DNA of 64,000 nucleotides from positions 1 to 64,000 of the forward strand of contig JAXMHQ010000030.1 in NCBI GenBank assembly GCA_046346665.1, given 5' to 3'. The notes beneath the pieces were generated by a model. That model was not told the DNA's origin and made no database searches. It saw only the letters and a list, made by a program, of their open reading frames with translations. A program made the position numbers and the translations under genes. Below are positions 42,111 through 52,032 of this stretch, piece by piece (positions within the stretch are counted from its first letter, which is position 1; each line of letters opens with the position of its first letter). This stretch comes from JAXMHQ01 sp046346665 (lineage in GTDB: Bacteria; Verrucomicrobiota; Verrucomicrobiia; Limisphaerales; JAXMHQ01).

Positions 42111-42281
42111 CGACCCAAAAAACCGCAAGGCTTCCCGGGGGTCAATTCGGAACCCGGCCGGAACCATGAATTGTTTTCATGCTAATCCACAACTCTGAGA
42201 AACGATCAGGATTCATTCGGGGTGGGGATGGCTTTCATTAAAGCTTTGACCAAATCGCATGCAATTGCTAAAGAAGGGCTC

Positions 42282-45200
42282 ATGCATCCGTGGAGGCGAG
42301 ATTCTTCTTATTCGCGCTGGCTGTATCTCCTTTTGTTCTGCTTTGGGCTCGGACGACCGGGGTCGGCGGAAATTCTGCCGGGCGCGGTGCATGGCTGGGG
42401 ACAATACGTTACGAACGGCAGGCCTGTGGGGCTTGGGGACGTGATTGATGTCAAGGCGGCTTACCGTTATTCCGCCGCGTTAAGGGCAAACGGCACGGTG
42501 GCCATATGGGGTGACGACAGTTCCGGCCGGCCCGTCGCGCCTGCGAACGCGACGAACGTGACCGCGATCTCGGCGGGTTCTTCAATGGTCATGGCTCTGA
42601 TGTCGGACGGCCGCGTCCAGGTCTGGGGAAATCCCAATTACGTGGATGCCGGAACTCTGACCAATGTTCCGGCCGGTGCGACCAATGTGATCGCCGTCGC
42701 GGCCGGGACGGATCATTGCCTGGCGTTGAGAGGGGACGGAACTTTGGTGGCTTGGGGGAGCAATTTCTGGAGTAACTGGGGACAGACGGACGTGCCGGCG
42801 GCGGCCACCAACGTCTCCCTGATAGCGGCGGGGGAATCCTATAACCTGGTCCGCAGGTTGGACGGTTATCTCATGGCTTGGGGCGACACGAATCACTATG
42901 GACCAATTCCGGCGAATGCGACCAACCTGACGGCCCTGGCACTGGGTCCGTATGGAAACGTGCTGGCCTTGAAACCGGACGGCACGGTGCTCGCCTGGGG
43001 CAACAGCCCCTCAGGACAGACCAATCTTCCCGCTGGCTTGACGAACGTGGTTTCGATCGCTTGCGGCGATTCGCATTGCGCAGCCTTGCGCGCGGATGGA
43101 ACCCTGGTGCTCTGGGGAGGGAACAGTTACGGCCAGACGACAATTCCGACCAACCTCTTCCGGTTCCGGGCCGTTGCGTGCGGGGCCAAACACACCGTGG
43201 CCATGAGCGGCGCGCCGCTCGTGGACGGCATCGCTCCCGAGGAACAGGGCGTGCTGGCCGGCGATCCGGCGATGTTCCAGGCCTCTGTCGCGTCAACCGA
43301 TCCCTGGGCCGGTCAATGGTTCAAGGACGGCGTGCCCATCGCCGCCACCAACGCGCTGCTCACGTTGTCCGACCCGCAGTCGGCCGATTCCGGCGAGTAT
43401 ACGTTCACCGCCACCAACCAGTTTGGATTCACCGTGAGCGACTTTGCGTACTTGGGCGTCAACGGATCGGCCGTGCGATGGGTGGCCCAGCCATCCAACC
43501 AGGCAGCTTTGCCGGGACAACCCGCCTCCTTTACCGCGACGGTGGCCGGGTCCGAGCCGATGCGATACCAGTGGCTGCACAACGGTGCTCCCATCCCGGG
43601 CGCCACGAATGGTACCCTGTTGATTCCGTCCGTGGCGCCTGCGGATGAAGGGACCTATACGGTGACGGTCACGAATGTTCTTGGCGGAGTCGTCAGCGCC
43701 CCGCGTTATCTCGCGGTCACCCTTCCATTTTTCCTGACAGCGCCTTCGGACATTCGCGCGCGGACAAACTGGGATGTCTCGATCACGACCGGCGTGCTGA
43801 GCCCGACGCCGGTGAGTTACGCCTGGTACAAGGACGGGGTGCAGCTCACGAATGAAACCGGTCCCAGCCTGCGCTTTGCATCCTTGCAGGAAAGCGACGC
43901 CGCGGATTATGTCCTGGTGGCTGCCAACGACGCAGGGTCGGTCACTAATCCTCCGGTGCATGTCACGGTGCTTCCGAGTTACATTGTCCCCGCCGAACCC
44001 GGCGTGGTGGTGAACTGGGGAAATATCACGCCTTACGCAAATTACACAGCTCTTAAGAATGCCACGAATGCCGTTTCCATCGGAACCGGCTTATGGCATC
44101 TGCTGGCCTCGTGGCCGGACGGCACGGTCAGCATTTGGGGCGACCCGTCTGACTTGACGCTCATGAGCATACCGCCGGAGACGACCAACGTGGTCAGTGT
44201 CATTGGCGGTCAGCATTACAGCCTGGCGATTCGCCGGGATGGCACGACCGTGGTCTGGGGCGTGCCGCCGTTCAGCGCAGGTGCGCCGGTGCCGACCACG
44301 ACGAATGTGATGTCGGCCGCCCTCGGGCCGAATCATATCATGTACCTGCGGCGGGACGGCTCGGTCATGAGTTTTCCGTATGTCACGCCGCCCAATGTGA
44401 CAAACATCGTGGCGGTGGGCGCGACCGATTTCTACTCGTTTGCGCTGCGGGCGGACGGCCGGATTTTGATCTGGCTGGCCTATCAGAATGTGAATACCAA
44501 CGGGCCTCCGGCGGCGGAGCTGCCGGGCGTGACGAATGCCGTGAGCGTAACGGGGGGGGAGAACTACAGGGTGGCCGCTCTCCTGAAGGACGGCGGCGCC
44601 ATTACGATTGCCGTTGCCACGGGCTCCCAGTCCTGGACCCCGATGGCGGGCATCAGCAACGCAGTGCAAGTCGCTGCCGGCCGCGGTTATGCCGCGCTGC
44701 TGGCCACGGGAGAAGTGTCGGCGGGGGGCGATTCGAGCATTCTCCCGGTGCCGAACGGGTTGCGGGCGCACCAGATTTCCGGTGGTCTGCTGCAGGTCGC
44801 GGCGCTGACGGTCGCGCCGTTTTTTGACGTGCAGCCCCAGTCTCAAACGCTCTCCGCCGGGAGTGCCATGACGTTGTCCCCGATCGTCCGCAGTGCGTCA
44901 GCCTGCTCGTTTCAATGGTATTACCAGGGCAATCCGGTTCCGAACGCCACCAACAGTCTCTTCAGCCTGGCGCAAGTCCGCCCGAGCCAGGGAGGCACCT
45001 ACCAGCTTCTCGCCACCAACCCGCGCGCCCAGACCTGGAGCGTGCCGGCAACGATTACTGTTCAGGGACTGGCGGAGATCCTGACACTGTCCAGCAACCA
45101 GTTCCTGCTGGCCGGCGACACGCTGAACCTGGGAGCAACTTATGTGGCGAATCCAAGTGCCAGCCTGCAATGGAAGTTCAACAATTTTTCAATCCTGGGG

Positions 45201-47363
45201 GCTACCAATGCCACCCTCACGCTCACCGGCATGACCGAGGCCATGAGCGGGAACTTCACCCTGTGCCTTTCCAACAGCTTCGGCATCGTGACCAGCCCTA
45301 TCATCCAGGTAACCGTGTCTCCATCCGGTCCGCGGATCGTGACGCAGCCCTCCCCGCCTCCCCCCTTGCCGGACGGTTCTTCGCTGCAATTACAGGTGCA
45401 GGCCGTCGGTTCCCAGCCGCTGGCTTATCAATGGTATTGGAACAACACCCTGATTCCCGGCCAGACCCAGGCCGTGCTCCAAATCCCATCAGTGTCCGCC
45501 GCCAGCGACGGCACCTACAAAGTGCAGGTTTCCAACAGCGTCGCCGCTGCCGTTTTCAGCGATCCAGTCCTGGTCACCACGCTGCGCACGGGGCCGTCGC
45601 CGGTCATCGCGACAGGGAATCTGCTGGCGCGGTTGGGCCGGCCGCTCCGGCTGGAAGCGAAGGTCGGCGGAACGGCGGGCTCCGTGATTCAGTGGCGGTT
45701 TAAAGGTGCCGATGTGCCCGGAGAAACCAATCCAGTCCTGTCCATCGCCGCGGCCGGGTTCACCAATGCCGGTGTTTACACCGTTCACGCGGTGAATGGA
45801 TATGGATCCGCGGATTCGGACGCCGTCCAGGTCCGCGTGCTGCCGAATCCGGGTCCGGGCCTGGTGAAGAGCTGGGGATCTGTCACGGGCACTCCGACGA
45901 ACCTGCTGGCGGACATGGTGGTGAACGGGTATTCGCACGGGCTCGCACTGCTGCCTGAGGGGACGGTGCAGGCCTGGGGCAACAATACTTACCGCCAGGC
46001 CACCGTTCCGGCAGGACTCTCGAACGTGGTCGCGATCGCCGCGGGCGATTATTTCAGTCTTGCGCTGAAATCCGACGGCACGGTGACCGGCTGGGGACAG
46101 AACAGTTCCGGCCAGGCCACGCCGCCTCCGGGCCTGAGCAATGTTGTAGCCATCTCGGGCGGCACCTATCACGCGCTGGCGTTGAAGGCGGATGGTTCCG
46201 TGGTGGCCTGGGGAAATTCCGGTTACACCCAGGTGCCCGCAGGACTGCCGCCGGCGAGCGCAATCCAGGCCGGGATCAGTTACAGCCTGGCGCTCATGAC
46301 CAACGGCCAGATCGCAGCCTGGGGCATTTCGGGCAGCCAGACCAATGTCCCCGCTTCGGCGACCAACATCGTGGCAATCGCTGTCGCTTACGGCGGCGGA
46401 TGCGGACTGAACAGCAGCGGCCTGACGGTGCCCTGGGCGTCGTTCCCCACGCCTTCCGCGAGCGCGACGAATCTCACCTCGATCGCTGCGGGTTACTCCC
46501 ATGCGTTGGGGCTGACGGCCGACAGGCACATCGTCGCGTGGGGATCGGACACGTATGCCCAGACGCGTGGCGCGAATGGAGCCTCCAACATTCTGGCCAT
46601 TTCCGCATGGGAATACACAACGGTGGCGTTGTCCGGCCAACCCGTCATCCTGGCTTCGCCGACCAACCAGTCCGTGGGCCAGGATTGGCCGCTGACACTT
46701 CAGGTTGCAGGGCGCGGAACGCCGCCGTTGTTCTACCAGTGGTATTTCAACAGCCAGCCGCTGGCGGGCGCGACCAACGCCACGTTCACCCTGCCCGCAT
46801 TCCAGTCCGCCAATGCCGGCGCCTACACGGTGGAAGTGAGCAATCCGTATGCTTCCGCCCGGACCAACTTCACGCTGACGCTGGGATCGGCGCCGGCGAT
46901 TACGACCCAACCGGCGGACCAGGTGGTCACGTTGACCTCCAACGCGTCGTTCAGTGTGACGGCATCGGGCACGGCACCGATGACTTACCAGTGGTTGTTG
47001 AACGGAAACCGGCTCCTGGGCGCGACGGCTTCCTCCCTGACCCTGCCTTACGTGCTGTTCGAGGACAACGGCCACGTGTCCGTGCTGGTCTCCAATGCCT
47101 TCGGATTTGTTTACAGCCGGGATGCCGCCCTTCAAGCCCTCGCTCCTCCATCCAGGATGCAAATGTCCTCGGATGGAACGAACCTGTATCTCCACCTGGC
47201 CGTGCTCCAGCCCGGAGGTTCCTATTGGCTGGCGTCCTCGACGAACTTGGTGGACTGGGTGCCGGTCCAGGACTTCACCAGTCCCGGCACCAACCTGGAT
47301 CTGACCTGGCCCATGACAAATCCGCCGCCGTGCTTCTACCGGCTGCTGTTCCTGAATCCTTGA
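42282..47363 (+). CDS. Giant secreted RCC1-repeat and Ig-like repeat protein
   Basis: 1,693 residues. ATG at 42282 has AAGAAGG just upstream and opens a signal peptide (RWLYLLLFCFGLGRPGSA). Three blocks of RCC1-type repeats (units like VAIAAGDYFSLALKSDGTVT + GWGQNSSG) at ~30-312, ~570-840 and ~1192-1447, each probably a beta-propeller. Between and after them are Ig-like domains with the typical VTTQPADQVVTL...YQWLLNGNRLLGATASSLTL pattern (~313-570, 840-1190, 1447-1630). The end (~1630-1693, SYWLASSTNLVDWVPV) is a short beta domain common in Verrucomicrobiota surface proteins. No sorting anchor. Presumed adhesion or surface binding; 10 bp before the next secreted protein. Confidence 0.88.
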   Translation: MHPWRRDSSYSRWLYLLLFCFGLGRPGSAEILPGAVHGWGQYVTNGRPVGLGDVIDVKAAYRYSAALRANGTVAIWGDDSSGRPVAPANATNVTAISAGSSMVMALMSDGRVQVWGNPNYVDAGTLTNVPAGATNVIAVAAGTDHCLALRGDGTLVAWGSNFWSNWGQTDVPAAATNVSLIAAGESYNLVRRLDGYLMAWGDTNHYGPIPANATNLTALALGPYGNVLALKPDGTVLAWGNSPSGQTNLPAGLTNVVSIACGDSHCAALRADGTLVLWGGNSYGQTTIPTNLFRFRAVACGAKHTVAMSGAPLVDGIAPEEQGVLAGDPAMFQASVASTDPWAGQWFKDGVPIAATNALLTLSDPQSADSGEYTFTATNQFGFTVSDFAYLGVNGSAVRWVAQPSNQAALPGQPASFTATVAGSEPMRYQWLHNGAPIPGATNGTLLIPSVAPADEGTYTVTVTNVLGGVVSAPRYLAVTLPFFLTAPSDIRARTNWDVSITTGVLSPTPVSYAWYKDGVQLTNETGPSLRFASLQESDAADYVLVAANDAGSVTNPPVHVTVLPSYIVPAEPGVVVNWGNITPYANYTALKNATNAVSIGTGLWHLLASWPDGTVSIWGDPSDLTLMSIPPETTNVVSVIGGQHYSLAIRRDGTTVVWGVPPFSAGAPVPTTTNVMSAALGPNHIMYLRRDGSVMSFPYVTPPNVTNIVAVGATDFYSFALRADGRILIWLAYQNVNTNGPPAAELPGVTNAVSVTGGENYRVAALLKDGGAITIAVATGSQSWTPMAGISNAVQVAAGRGYAALLATGEVSAGGDSSILPVPNGLRAHQISGGLLQVAALTVAPFFDVQPQSQTLSAGSAMTLSPIVRSASACSFQWYYQGNPVPNATNSLFSLAQVRPSQGGTYQLLATNPRAQTWSVPATITVQGLAEILTLSSNQFLLAGDTLNLGATYVANPSASLQWKFNNFSILGATNATLTLTGMTEAMSGNFTLCLSNSFGIVTSPIIQVTVSPSGPRIVTQPSPPPPLPDGSSLQLQVQAVGSQPLAYQWYWNNTLIPGQTQAVLQIPSVSAASDGTYKVQVSNSVAAAVFSDPVLVTTLRTGPSPVIATGNLLARLGRPLRLEAKVGGTAGSVIQWRFKGADVPGETNPVLSIAAAGFTNAGVYTVHAVNGYGSADSDAVQVRVLPNPGPGLVKSWGSVTGTPTNLLADMVVNGYSHGLALLPEGTVQAWGNNTYRQATVPAGLSNVVAIAAGDYFSLALKSDGTVTGWGQNSSGQATPPPGLSNVVAISGGTYHALALKADGSVVAWGNSGYTQVPAGLPPASAIQAGISYSLALMTNGQIAAWGISGSQTNVPASATNIVAIAVAYGGGCGLNSSGLTVPWASFPTPSASATNLTSIAAGYSHALGLTADRHIVAWGSDTYAQTRGANGASNILAISAWEYTTVALSGQPVILASPTNQSVGQDWPLTLQVAGRGTPPLFYQWYFNSQPLAGATNATFTLPAFQSANAGAYTVEVSNPYASARTNFTLTLGSAPAITTQPADQVVTLTSNASFSVTASGTAPMTYQWLLNGNRLLGATASSLTLPYVLFEDNGHVSVLVSNAFGFVYSRDAALQALAPPSRMQMSSDGTNLYLHLAVLQPGGSYWLASSTNLVDWVPVQDFTSPGTNLDLTWPMTNPPPCFYRLLFLNP

Positions 47364-47373
47364 ATCGACTCTT

Positions 47374-50319
47374 ATGCGCTTCACATTGCGTGCCGTTTCG
47401 ATGCTGACGGGAGGTTTCCTGGTTGCAGCCGCGGCGCCGCGCGCCGGCGCGGCGGAGATTGCCGCCCAATGGATTCTCCCGGCCAATACCACCTGGTTCA
47501 ACGGTTCCTGGTATGATGCGACCAATTGGCTGAACGGGATTGTGCCCGTCACCAATTCTGGAAACTCCTACGCGGTCACCATCAACACCCAGCCGCCGCC
47601 AAACAGTTACGTGCAATGTTCGCTGGACGGCGACATGACGGTGAGCCGCCTGACGCTGGGGGATGTTCTATATACCTACAACAGCACCAACAGCGTGGTC
47701 AGTTACTCTCGCAGGCAATTCCGGATTCAGAATGAATTTCACTGGGTGGGTGGATCCTTGGACGGTTTTGTTACCGATTACCATCTGTACGGTCCGGCCT
47801 ATTTTGAAGGCAACACTCAGAAGTCGCTCGATGGGGAATGCAATCTTCACATTCATGATCACGCCACGTGGCTTGATGGCACCCTCGCCTGGAAGCAATA
47901 CGGCAGCGTGATCATCTATGCCGGCGCCGTGTTGGATATGAATGTGGGCGGGGTCGTCGGGACCTCGGCCAGCACGGATTCGGCGAGCATCACCAACCTG
48001 GGAACGATGCGCATGAATGCCGCGGGCCAGACCGCCACGTTTTACGGTCAGACGCTCAACACAGGGTTGCTGGACATCCAGGCGGGTGATGTTCAGTTTC
48101 AGTATGGTTTTCAGTCAGGTGGCAACATTCACATAGCGGGCGGATCCAAATTGCTGGTGAGCCGGAACGGTTCATGGAAGCCGTTCACCTTCACGGGGGA
48201 CGGGGAAATCGACATGGTGGATGGCCAGAACATCGTCCAGGATATCACCGTTCCGTGCTTTCTTCGGATCGCGGGAGATGTTGTAGGCGCTGGGCTGACG
48301 GTTCGCAACGGGCTTTGGGGAGGCGGCCAGCTCAGCGGGCCCGGTCTGCTCACCATCCAATCCGGCGGATTGTTCGTCATTTCGAACACCACCCCGTTTC
48401 TCAATCGGAATATCAACAACCTCGGCACTCTCCGGCTCCTGCCGGGCAGCAGTCTGTCGGGGTATTCGTCTGCCGCCCTCACCAATGCCGCCTCCGGCAC
48501 GATGCAATTGAGCGGCGGCTCGGCCCAGTATTCCGTCCAGTTGATCAATGCAGGGCAGATTCTCAAGAACGACGGGAGCGCCGGGTCTTTTTCATTCAAC
48601 AACTGGGTTCAAAACGACGGCTCCGCCCTGTGCACGGCCGGGGCATTGAATTTTGCCGGGGGCGGCACCAATACCGGCGTCATGACCGCGCAAAGCGCCG
48701 GGTCCATCGTGGCGCAGGGGATTGATTTCGGGGATTCGTCTCAATTGGCGGGAGATGGCTCCATGACCCTTGCCGGCTGCACCCTGCGCGGTTCCGTGAG
48801 CCCGGACCTCGCCATGACCCTCAATTCCGTGCGCGTCTACAGCAACCAAACCTATTCGTTCAAGTCCCTTCAGGTGGGATCGTGGATCACTTTCCCCACC
48901 AACTGGGGAGCGGACGTGATTTCGGGCCTGAAATTGAACGGCAGCCTCTGGGTCGGAAATCTGCGGAGCCTGTCGACAGCCGAACTATCCTTCGCAAATT
49001 CGTCTTTGCTGCCACCGGCGACGCTGGACCTGGCGGGCCAGTCGGCCTGGATCGCCGGGGCGTTAACAGTTCAATCCTCCAACTCGGTGTTCATCAACCG
49101 CGGCAATCTTCGCGTCGAAAGCGCCGGTGGCTTAGCGGCTCCTGCAGGCGGCCTCTTCGTCAACCAGGGAACGTGCGTGTTTAGCCGGCAAATCGAAAAC
49201 GTCACGGCCGCATTGGACAAGCTGTCCTTTCAATGGAACATCACGAATATTTCCGGCAATCCTACCCTGGACAACGGACCGTGCCAGATTTCCGGCCCCG
49301 TCACCGCCGCAGCCCAGTATCTCACCGCCGGCCCGGGCGCGAACATCGTTTTCAATTACTTCGGAGCCACTAACGCAACAGTGAGCCTGACACAGAGTTC
49401 CCTCCAGGCAATCACCTCACTGGCCTGCTCCAATGTGACCCTCGTCCTCGATCGTTCCACCGTCATCAGCCCGCCGCAGCCGTGGGTGGGCTCCGCGACC
49501 CTCTCCGGCAACGGCAGTCTTGACGGTCTGTTGTCCGTCCAGACTCTTCAATTGTCCGCCGTCGCCGGCTCGAACGGCCTGGCGCTCAACGGAGCCCTGG
49601 GCTTCACCGGCGCAAATCCCGTGCTCCGGGTCACGGCGCTTTCATCCAATAATGCTTCCATCTTCCCCCGGCTCGCCGTTCACGGACCCGTCCTGCTCGC
49701 CGGAAAGCTCGACCTCGCGATCCCATTTCTCCCGAGCGGATCCAATTTCATCGCGGGACCTCTGACGTTGCTCGAATCCGATCAACCCCTGGCCGGCGGC
49801 TTCACCAACCTGGCCAGCGGAGCCACCGTGAATCTCACCAACGGCTGGCGCTGCCAGGTCTACTTCGGGCCGGACAGCCCCTATGGATCCTCCAACGTCG
49901 TCCTGTGCTCGCTCGGCTCCGCCTTCGATCAATGGCGCATGCAGAAGTTCACTGCCGAGGAATTGGCAAACCCGCAGGTCTCAAGCCCCGCGGCCGACCC
50001 GGACGGGAACGGATACAGCAATATCGCCGAATACGTGCTGGCCATCGATTCCACCGGCGCGGTCCCCACCTTGGCTCCGGGCATCGACGGCTACACCCGC
50101 ATTTACCTGGAACGGCGAAAAGATATCGGCAACCTGCAGCCCTACCTCGCCGTTTCGACCGATCTGCGCGCGTGGGCTTCTGTCCTGCTGGGATCCACCA
50201 GCTCGTCCCTGAACCTTCACCGGGCTTACGACTTCGGCGACCACTACCAATACGAGTACCTCTATTTTGGAACCCCCCCACAGCTCTTTCTGAAAGTCAG
50301 CGTTTCCGGACAACCTTAA
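47374..50319 (+). CDS. Large secreted beta-rich repeat protein
   Basis: 981 residues. Signal peptide MRFTLRAVSMLTGGFLVAAA. The body is made of Gly/Ser/Asn-rich beta repeats with the style of parallel-helix or autotransporter-strand proteins (ATNWLNGIVPVTNSGNSYAV; LLDIQAGDVQFQYGFQSGGN; GGGTNTGVMTAQSAGSIVAQ). Near the C-terminus is the module FDQWRMQKFTAEELANPQVS then PAADPDGNGYSNIAEYVLAI (~850-890), widespread at the ends of verrucomicrobial exported proteins and calcium-binding-like (DPDGNG). No anchor seen. Likely cotranscribed with the preceding RCC1 protein; they may act together at the surface. Confidence 0.78.
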   Translation: MRFTLRAVSMLTGGFLVAAAAPRAGAAEIAAQWILPANTTWFNGSWYDATNWLNGIVPVTNSGNSYAVTINTQPPPNSYVQCSLDGDMTVSRLTLGDVLYTYNSTNSVVSYSRRQFRIQNEFHWVGGSLDGFVTDYHLYGPAYFEGNTQKSLDGECNLHIHDHATWLDGTLAWKQYGSVIIYAGAVLDMNVGGVVGTSASTDSASITNLGTMRMNAAGQTATFYGQTLNTGLLDIQAGDVQFQYGFQSGGNIHIAGGSKLLVSRNGSWKPFTFTGDGEIDMVDGQNIVQDITVPCFLRIAGDVVGAGLTVRNGLWGGGQLSGPGLLTIQSGGLFVISNTTPFLNRNINNLGTLRLLPGSSLSGYSSAALTNAASGTMQLSGGSAQYSVQLINAGQILKNDGSAGSFSFNNWVQNDGSALCTAGALNFAGGGTNTGVMTAQSAGSIVAQGIDFGDSSQLAGDGSMTLAGCTLRGSVSPDLAMTLNSVRVYSNQTYSFKSLQVGSWITFPTNWGADVISGLKLNGSLWVGNLRSLSTAELSFANSSLLPPATLDLAGQSAWIAGALTVQSSNSVFINRGNLRVESAGGLAAPAGGLFVNQGTCVFSRQIENVTAALDKLSFQWNITNISGNPTLDNGPCQISGPVTAAAQYLTAGPGANIVFNYFGATNATVSLTQSSLQAITSLACSNVTLVLDRSTVISPPQPWVGSATLSGNGSLDGLLSVQTLQLSAVAGSNGLALNGALGFTGANPVLRVTALSSNNASIFPRLAVHGPVLLAGKLDLAIPFLPSGSNFIAGPLTLLESDQPLAGGFTNLASGATVNLTNGWRCQVYFGPDSPYGSSNVVLCSLGSAFDQWRMQKFTAEELANPQVSSPAADPDGNGYSNIAEYVLAIDSTGAVPTLAPGIDGYTRIYLERRKDIGNLQPYLAVSTDLRAWASVLLGSTSSSLNLHRAYDFGDHYQYEYLYFGTPPQLFLKVSVSGQP

Positions 50320-50334
50320 GCGGCCCTGAACTCG

Positions 50335-50865
50335 CTAGAATTGATCTTCCTTTTCCCGGAACAGCACGTTGAACGTGGTCAGGGAACCGTAGCAGCGCGT
50401 GATGTATTGCTGCATCTCCACCTTGTCGCCGTCGCTCAGCCCCTCGTGCGCGTTCACTTTCTGTTCCAGGACCCGGAGCTGGTTTCGCACCATGACGATC
50501 TTGTGGAAGAAAACTTCCATGGGGATTTCCTTGGTTTGCAGCGCGGGATCGGACGGATGCAGCACCGCCCGGCCTTTCAGCCAGCGCGATCCGAGCTGCG
50601 ACACCACCGCGTCCGGCTGCTGGATTCCGAGCCGGTCGAGTGTCCGGGCGACGGATTCCTCGATGAGCTGTTTGAGCGGCATGTTTAATCCGGCCAACTG
50701 CGCCCGTGCCTCCGCCGGCTCCAGACCGGCCGCCTCCGGCGCCACCGCCCGCCGGCCCTCCGCAAATTGAATCTCCGCGGTCGTTTCCCCGATCGATTTG
50801 ACCGTCCCGTTGCCATACTGCGGGTGTCGCACTTCCATGCCGATATGCAGCGCCTCGATTTTCAT
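50335..50865 (-). CDS. Uncharacterised protein with CarD/Tudor-like start
   Basis: 176 residues. MKIEALHIGMEVRHPQYGNG followed by TVKSIGETTAEIQFAEG resembles the small beta-barrel of CarD-like or UvrD-tail domains (GMxVxHpxyGxGtV), which bind RNA polymerase. The rest is mostly helical (PLKQLIEESVARTLDRL; EVFFHKIVMVRNQLRVLEQK). I do not recognise the full family. ATG at 50865 is chosen over 50904. Convergent with the large secreted protein, 15 bp apart. Confidence 0.6.
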   Translation of the reverse strand: MKIEALHIGMEVRHPQYGNGTVKSIGETTAEIQFAEGRRAVAPEAAGLEPAEARAQLAGLNMPLKQLIEESVARTLDRLGIQQPDAVVSQLGSRWLKGRAVLHPSDPALQTKEIPMEVFFHKIVMVRNQLRVLEQKVNAHEGLSDGDKVEMQQYITRCYGSLTTFNVLFREKEDQF

Positions 50866-50914
50866 GAATACAATATCCGACGAAAACCGGGGATCGAAAA
50901 TCAAATTCCTTGAG

Positions 50915-51245
50915 TTTTAACCACGGATAGACACGGATGAACACGGACCAGGAAAGGCAGGGCTTTGACGCGAATTAGCGCGAATTGGGACGAATTTCAG
51001 GTGGGGCGAGACTCCGTCGAGCTCCTGACGGTGTAGGAGGATTGTTGGATGAATGGATTTATGGATTATTGGATGGCTTCCGCGCGAGGGTCTTCCGATT
51101 TATCCAGGAATTCAATGATCCAATAATCCATATTTTTGAGGGGCTCGACGGAGTCTCGCCCCACCTTGAAACGGAACCATTAGCGTCAAATCGCGTCAAA
51201 GCTACTCTCCTCCAATCCGTGTCCATCCGTGTCCATCCGTGGTTC
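50915..51245. repeat. Four-layer nested hairpin (families A, P, B, F)
   Basis: From outside in: A at 50915-50949 / 51215-51245; P (CTTTGACGCGAATTAGCGCG) at 50963-50986 / 51179-51201; B (GGTGGGGCGAGACTCCGTCG) at 51000-51024 / 51141-51165; F (GGATGAATGGATTTATGGAT) at 51039-51077 / 51100-51130. Each pair encloses the next. It fills the gap between the CarD-like gene (-) and rnhB (+); no gene inside. Confidence 0.93.
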
Positions 51246-51308
51246 AAAATCCGCCGTCCTTTTTGATTGCCCAGCGGACGGGCGCGGGACCATAGTGCGA
51301 TAGATTCG

Positions 51309-51962
51309 ATGGGCGCGAAAAAACTGGATCGCTTCGAGCATGAAACCCGGCTGTGGCAGGCCGGGACGGGAGTGCTTGCGGGCGTCGATGAAGCGGGGCG
51401 CGGCCCGCTGGCCGGCCCGGTGGTCGCGGCCGCCGTTGTGCTGCCGCGAACCTGGATGGAATCCGGGATCGATCCCCGGCTCGGGGAGTTGAACGATTCC
51501 AAGCAGCTCACGGAACTTCAACGCGAGGAAATTTTCGCCATCCTGGTGAGCCACCCGGAGATCCGGTTCGCCGTGGCCGCGGTGGATGTGGACGAGATTG
51601 ATCGCATCAACATTCTCCAGGCCACGCACCGGGCGATGAACCTGGCACTGTCGCAACTGTCGCCCGCGCCGGAGCACGTTCTGGTGGACGGATTGCCGGT
51701 GCGCTCCTTGCAGTTTCCGCAGACCGCGCTGGTACAGGGCGACGCGCGGAGTTATTCGATCGCCGCTGCCAGCGTGGTTGCAAAAGTCACGCGGGACCGG
51801 CGCATGATGGAATACCACGCCGAATTTCCGGGATACGGATTCGATTCGCACAAGGGTTACGGCACTCCGCAACACCTGGAAAGCATCCGGAAACTGGGGC
51901 CGTGCCGGATTCACCGTCGCAGCTTCGCGCCGTTGCGGCCCGTCGAGCGGGAGTTGTTTTAG
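51309..51962 (+). CDS. rnhB: Ribonuclease HII
   Basis: 217 residues. Removes ribonucleotides from DNA. Catalytic D27-E28 in LAGVDEAGRGPLAGPVVAAA; further acidic sites in HVLVDGLPV and KVTRDRRMMEYHAEFPGYGF. ATG at 51309 is chosen; the longer frame from 51267 lacks conserved residues. Followed by a family C palindrome and yraN, a common rnhB-yraN pair. Confidence 0.96.
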   Translation: MGAKKLDRFEHETRLWQAGTGVLAGVDEAGRGPLAGPVVAAAVVLPRTWMESGIDPRLGELNDSKQLTELQREEIFAILVSHPEIRFAVAAVDVDEIDRINILQATHRAMNLALSQLSPAPEHVLVDGLPVRSLQFPQTALVQGDARSYSIAAASVVAKVTRDRRMMEYHAEFPGYGFDSHKGYGTPQHLESIRKLGPCRIHRRSFAPLRPVERELF

Positions 51963-51964
51963 TT

Positions 51965-52024
51965 GGGGACGCCGGGGACGGCGTCCCTCCCGTCGGATGG
52001 GGAGGGCCGGCGTCCCCGCCGGCC
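51965..52024. repeat. Family C short palindrome between rnhB and yraN
   Basis: GGGGACGCCGGGGACGGCGT (51965-51984) and the facing GGAGGGCCGGCGTCCCCGCC (52001-52020) arms, in the opposite order to the 108-bp form. It starts two bases after the rnhB stop. Confidence 0.85.
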
Positions 52025-52032
52025 CAAACATC

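Noticed and set aside
51267..51308. Longer rnhB start
   Set aside because: The extra residues come from repeat-flanking DNA and lie before the conserved N-terminus; the ATG at 51309 fits better.
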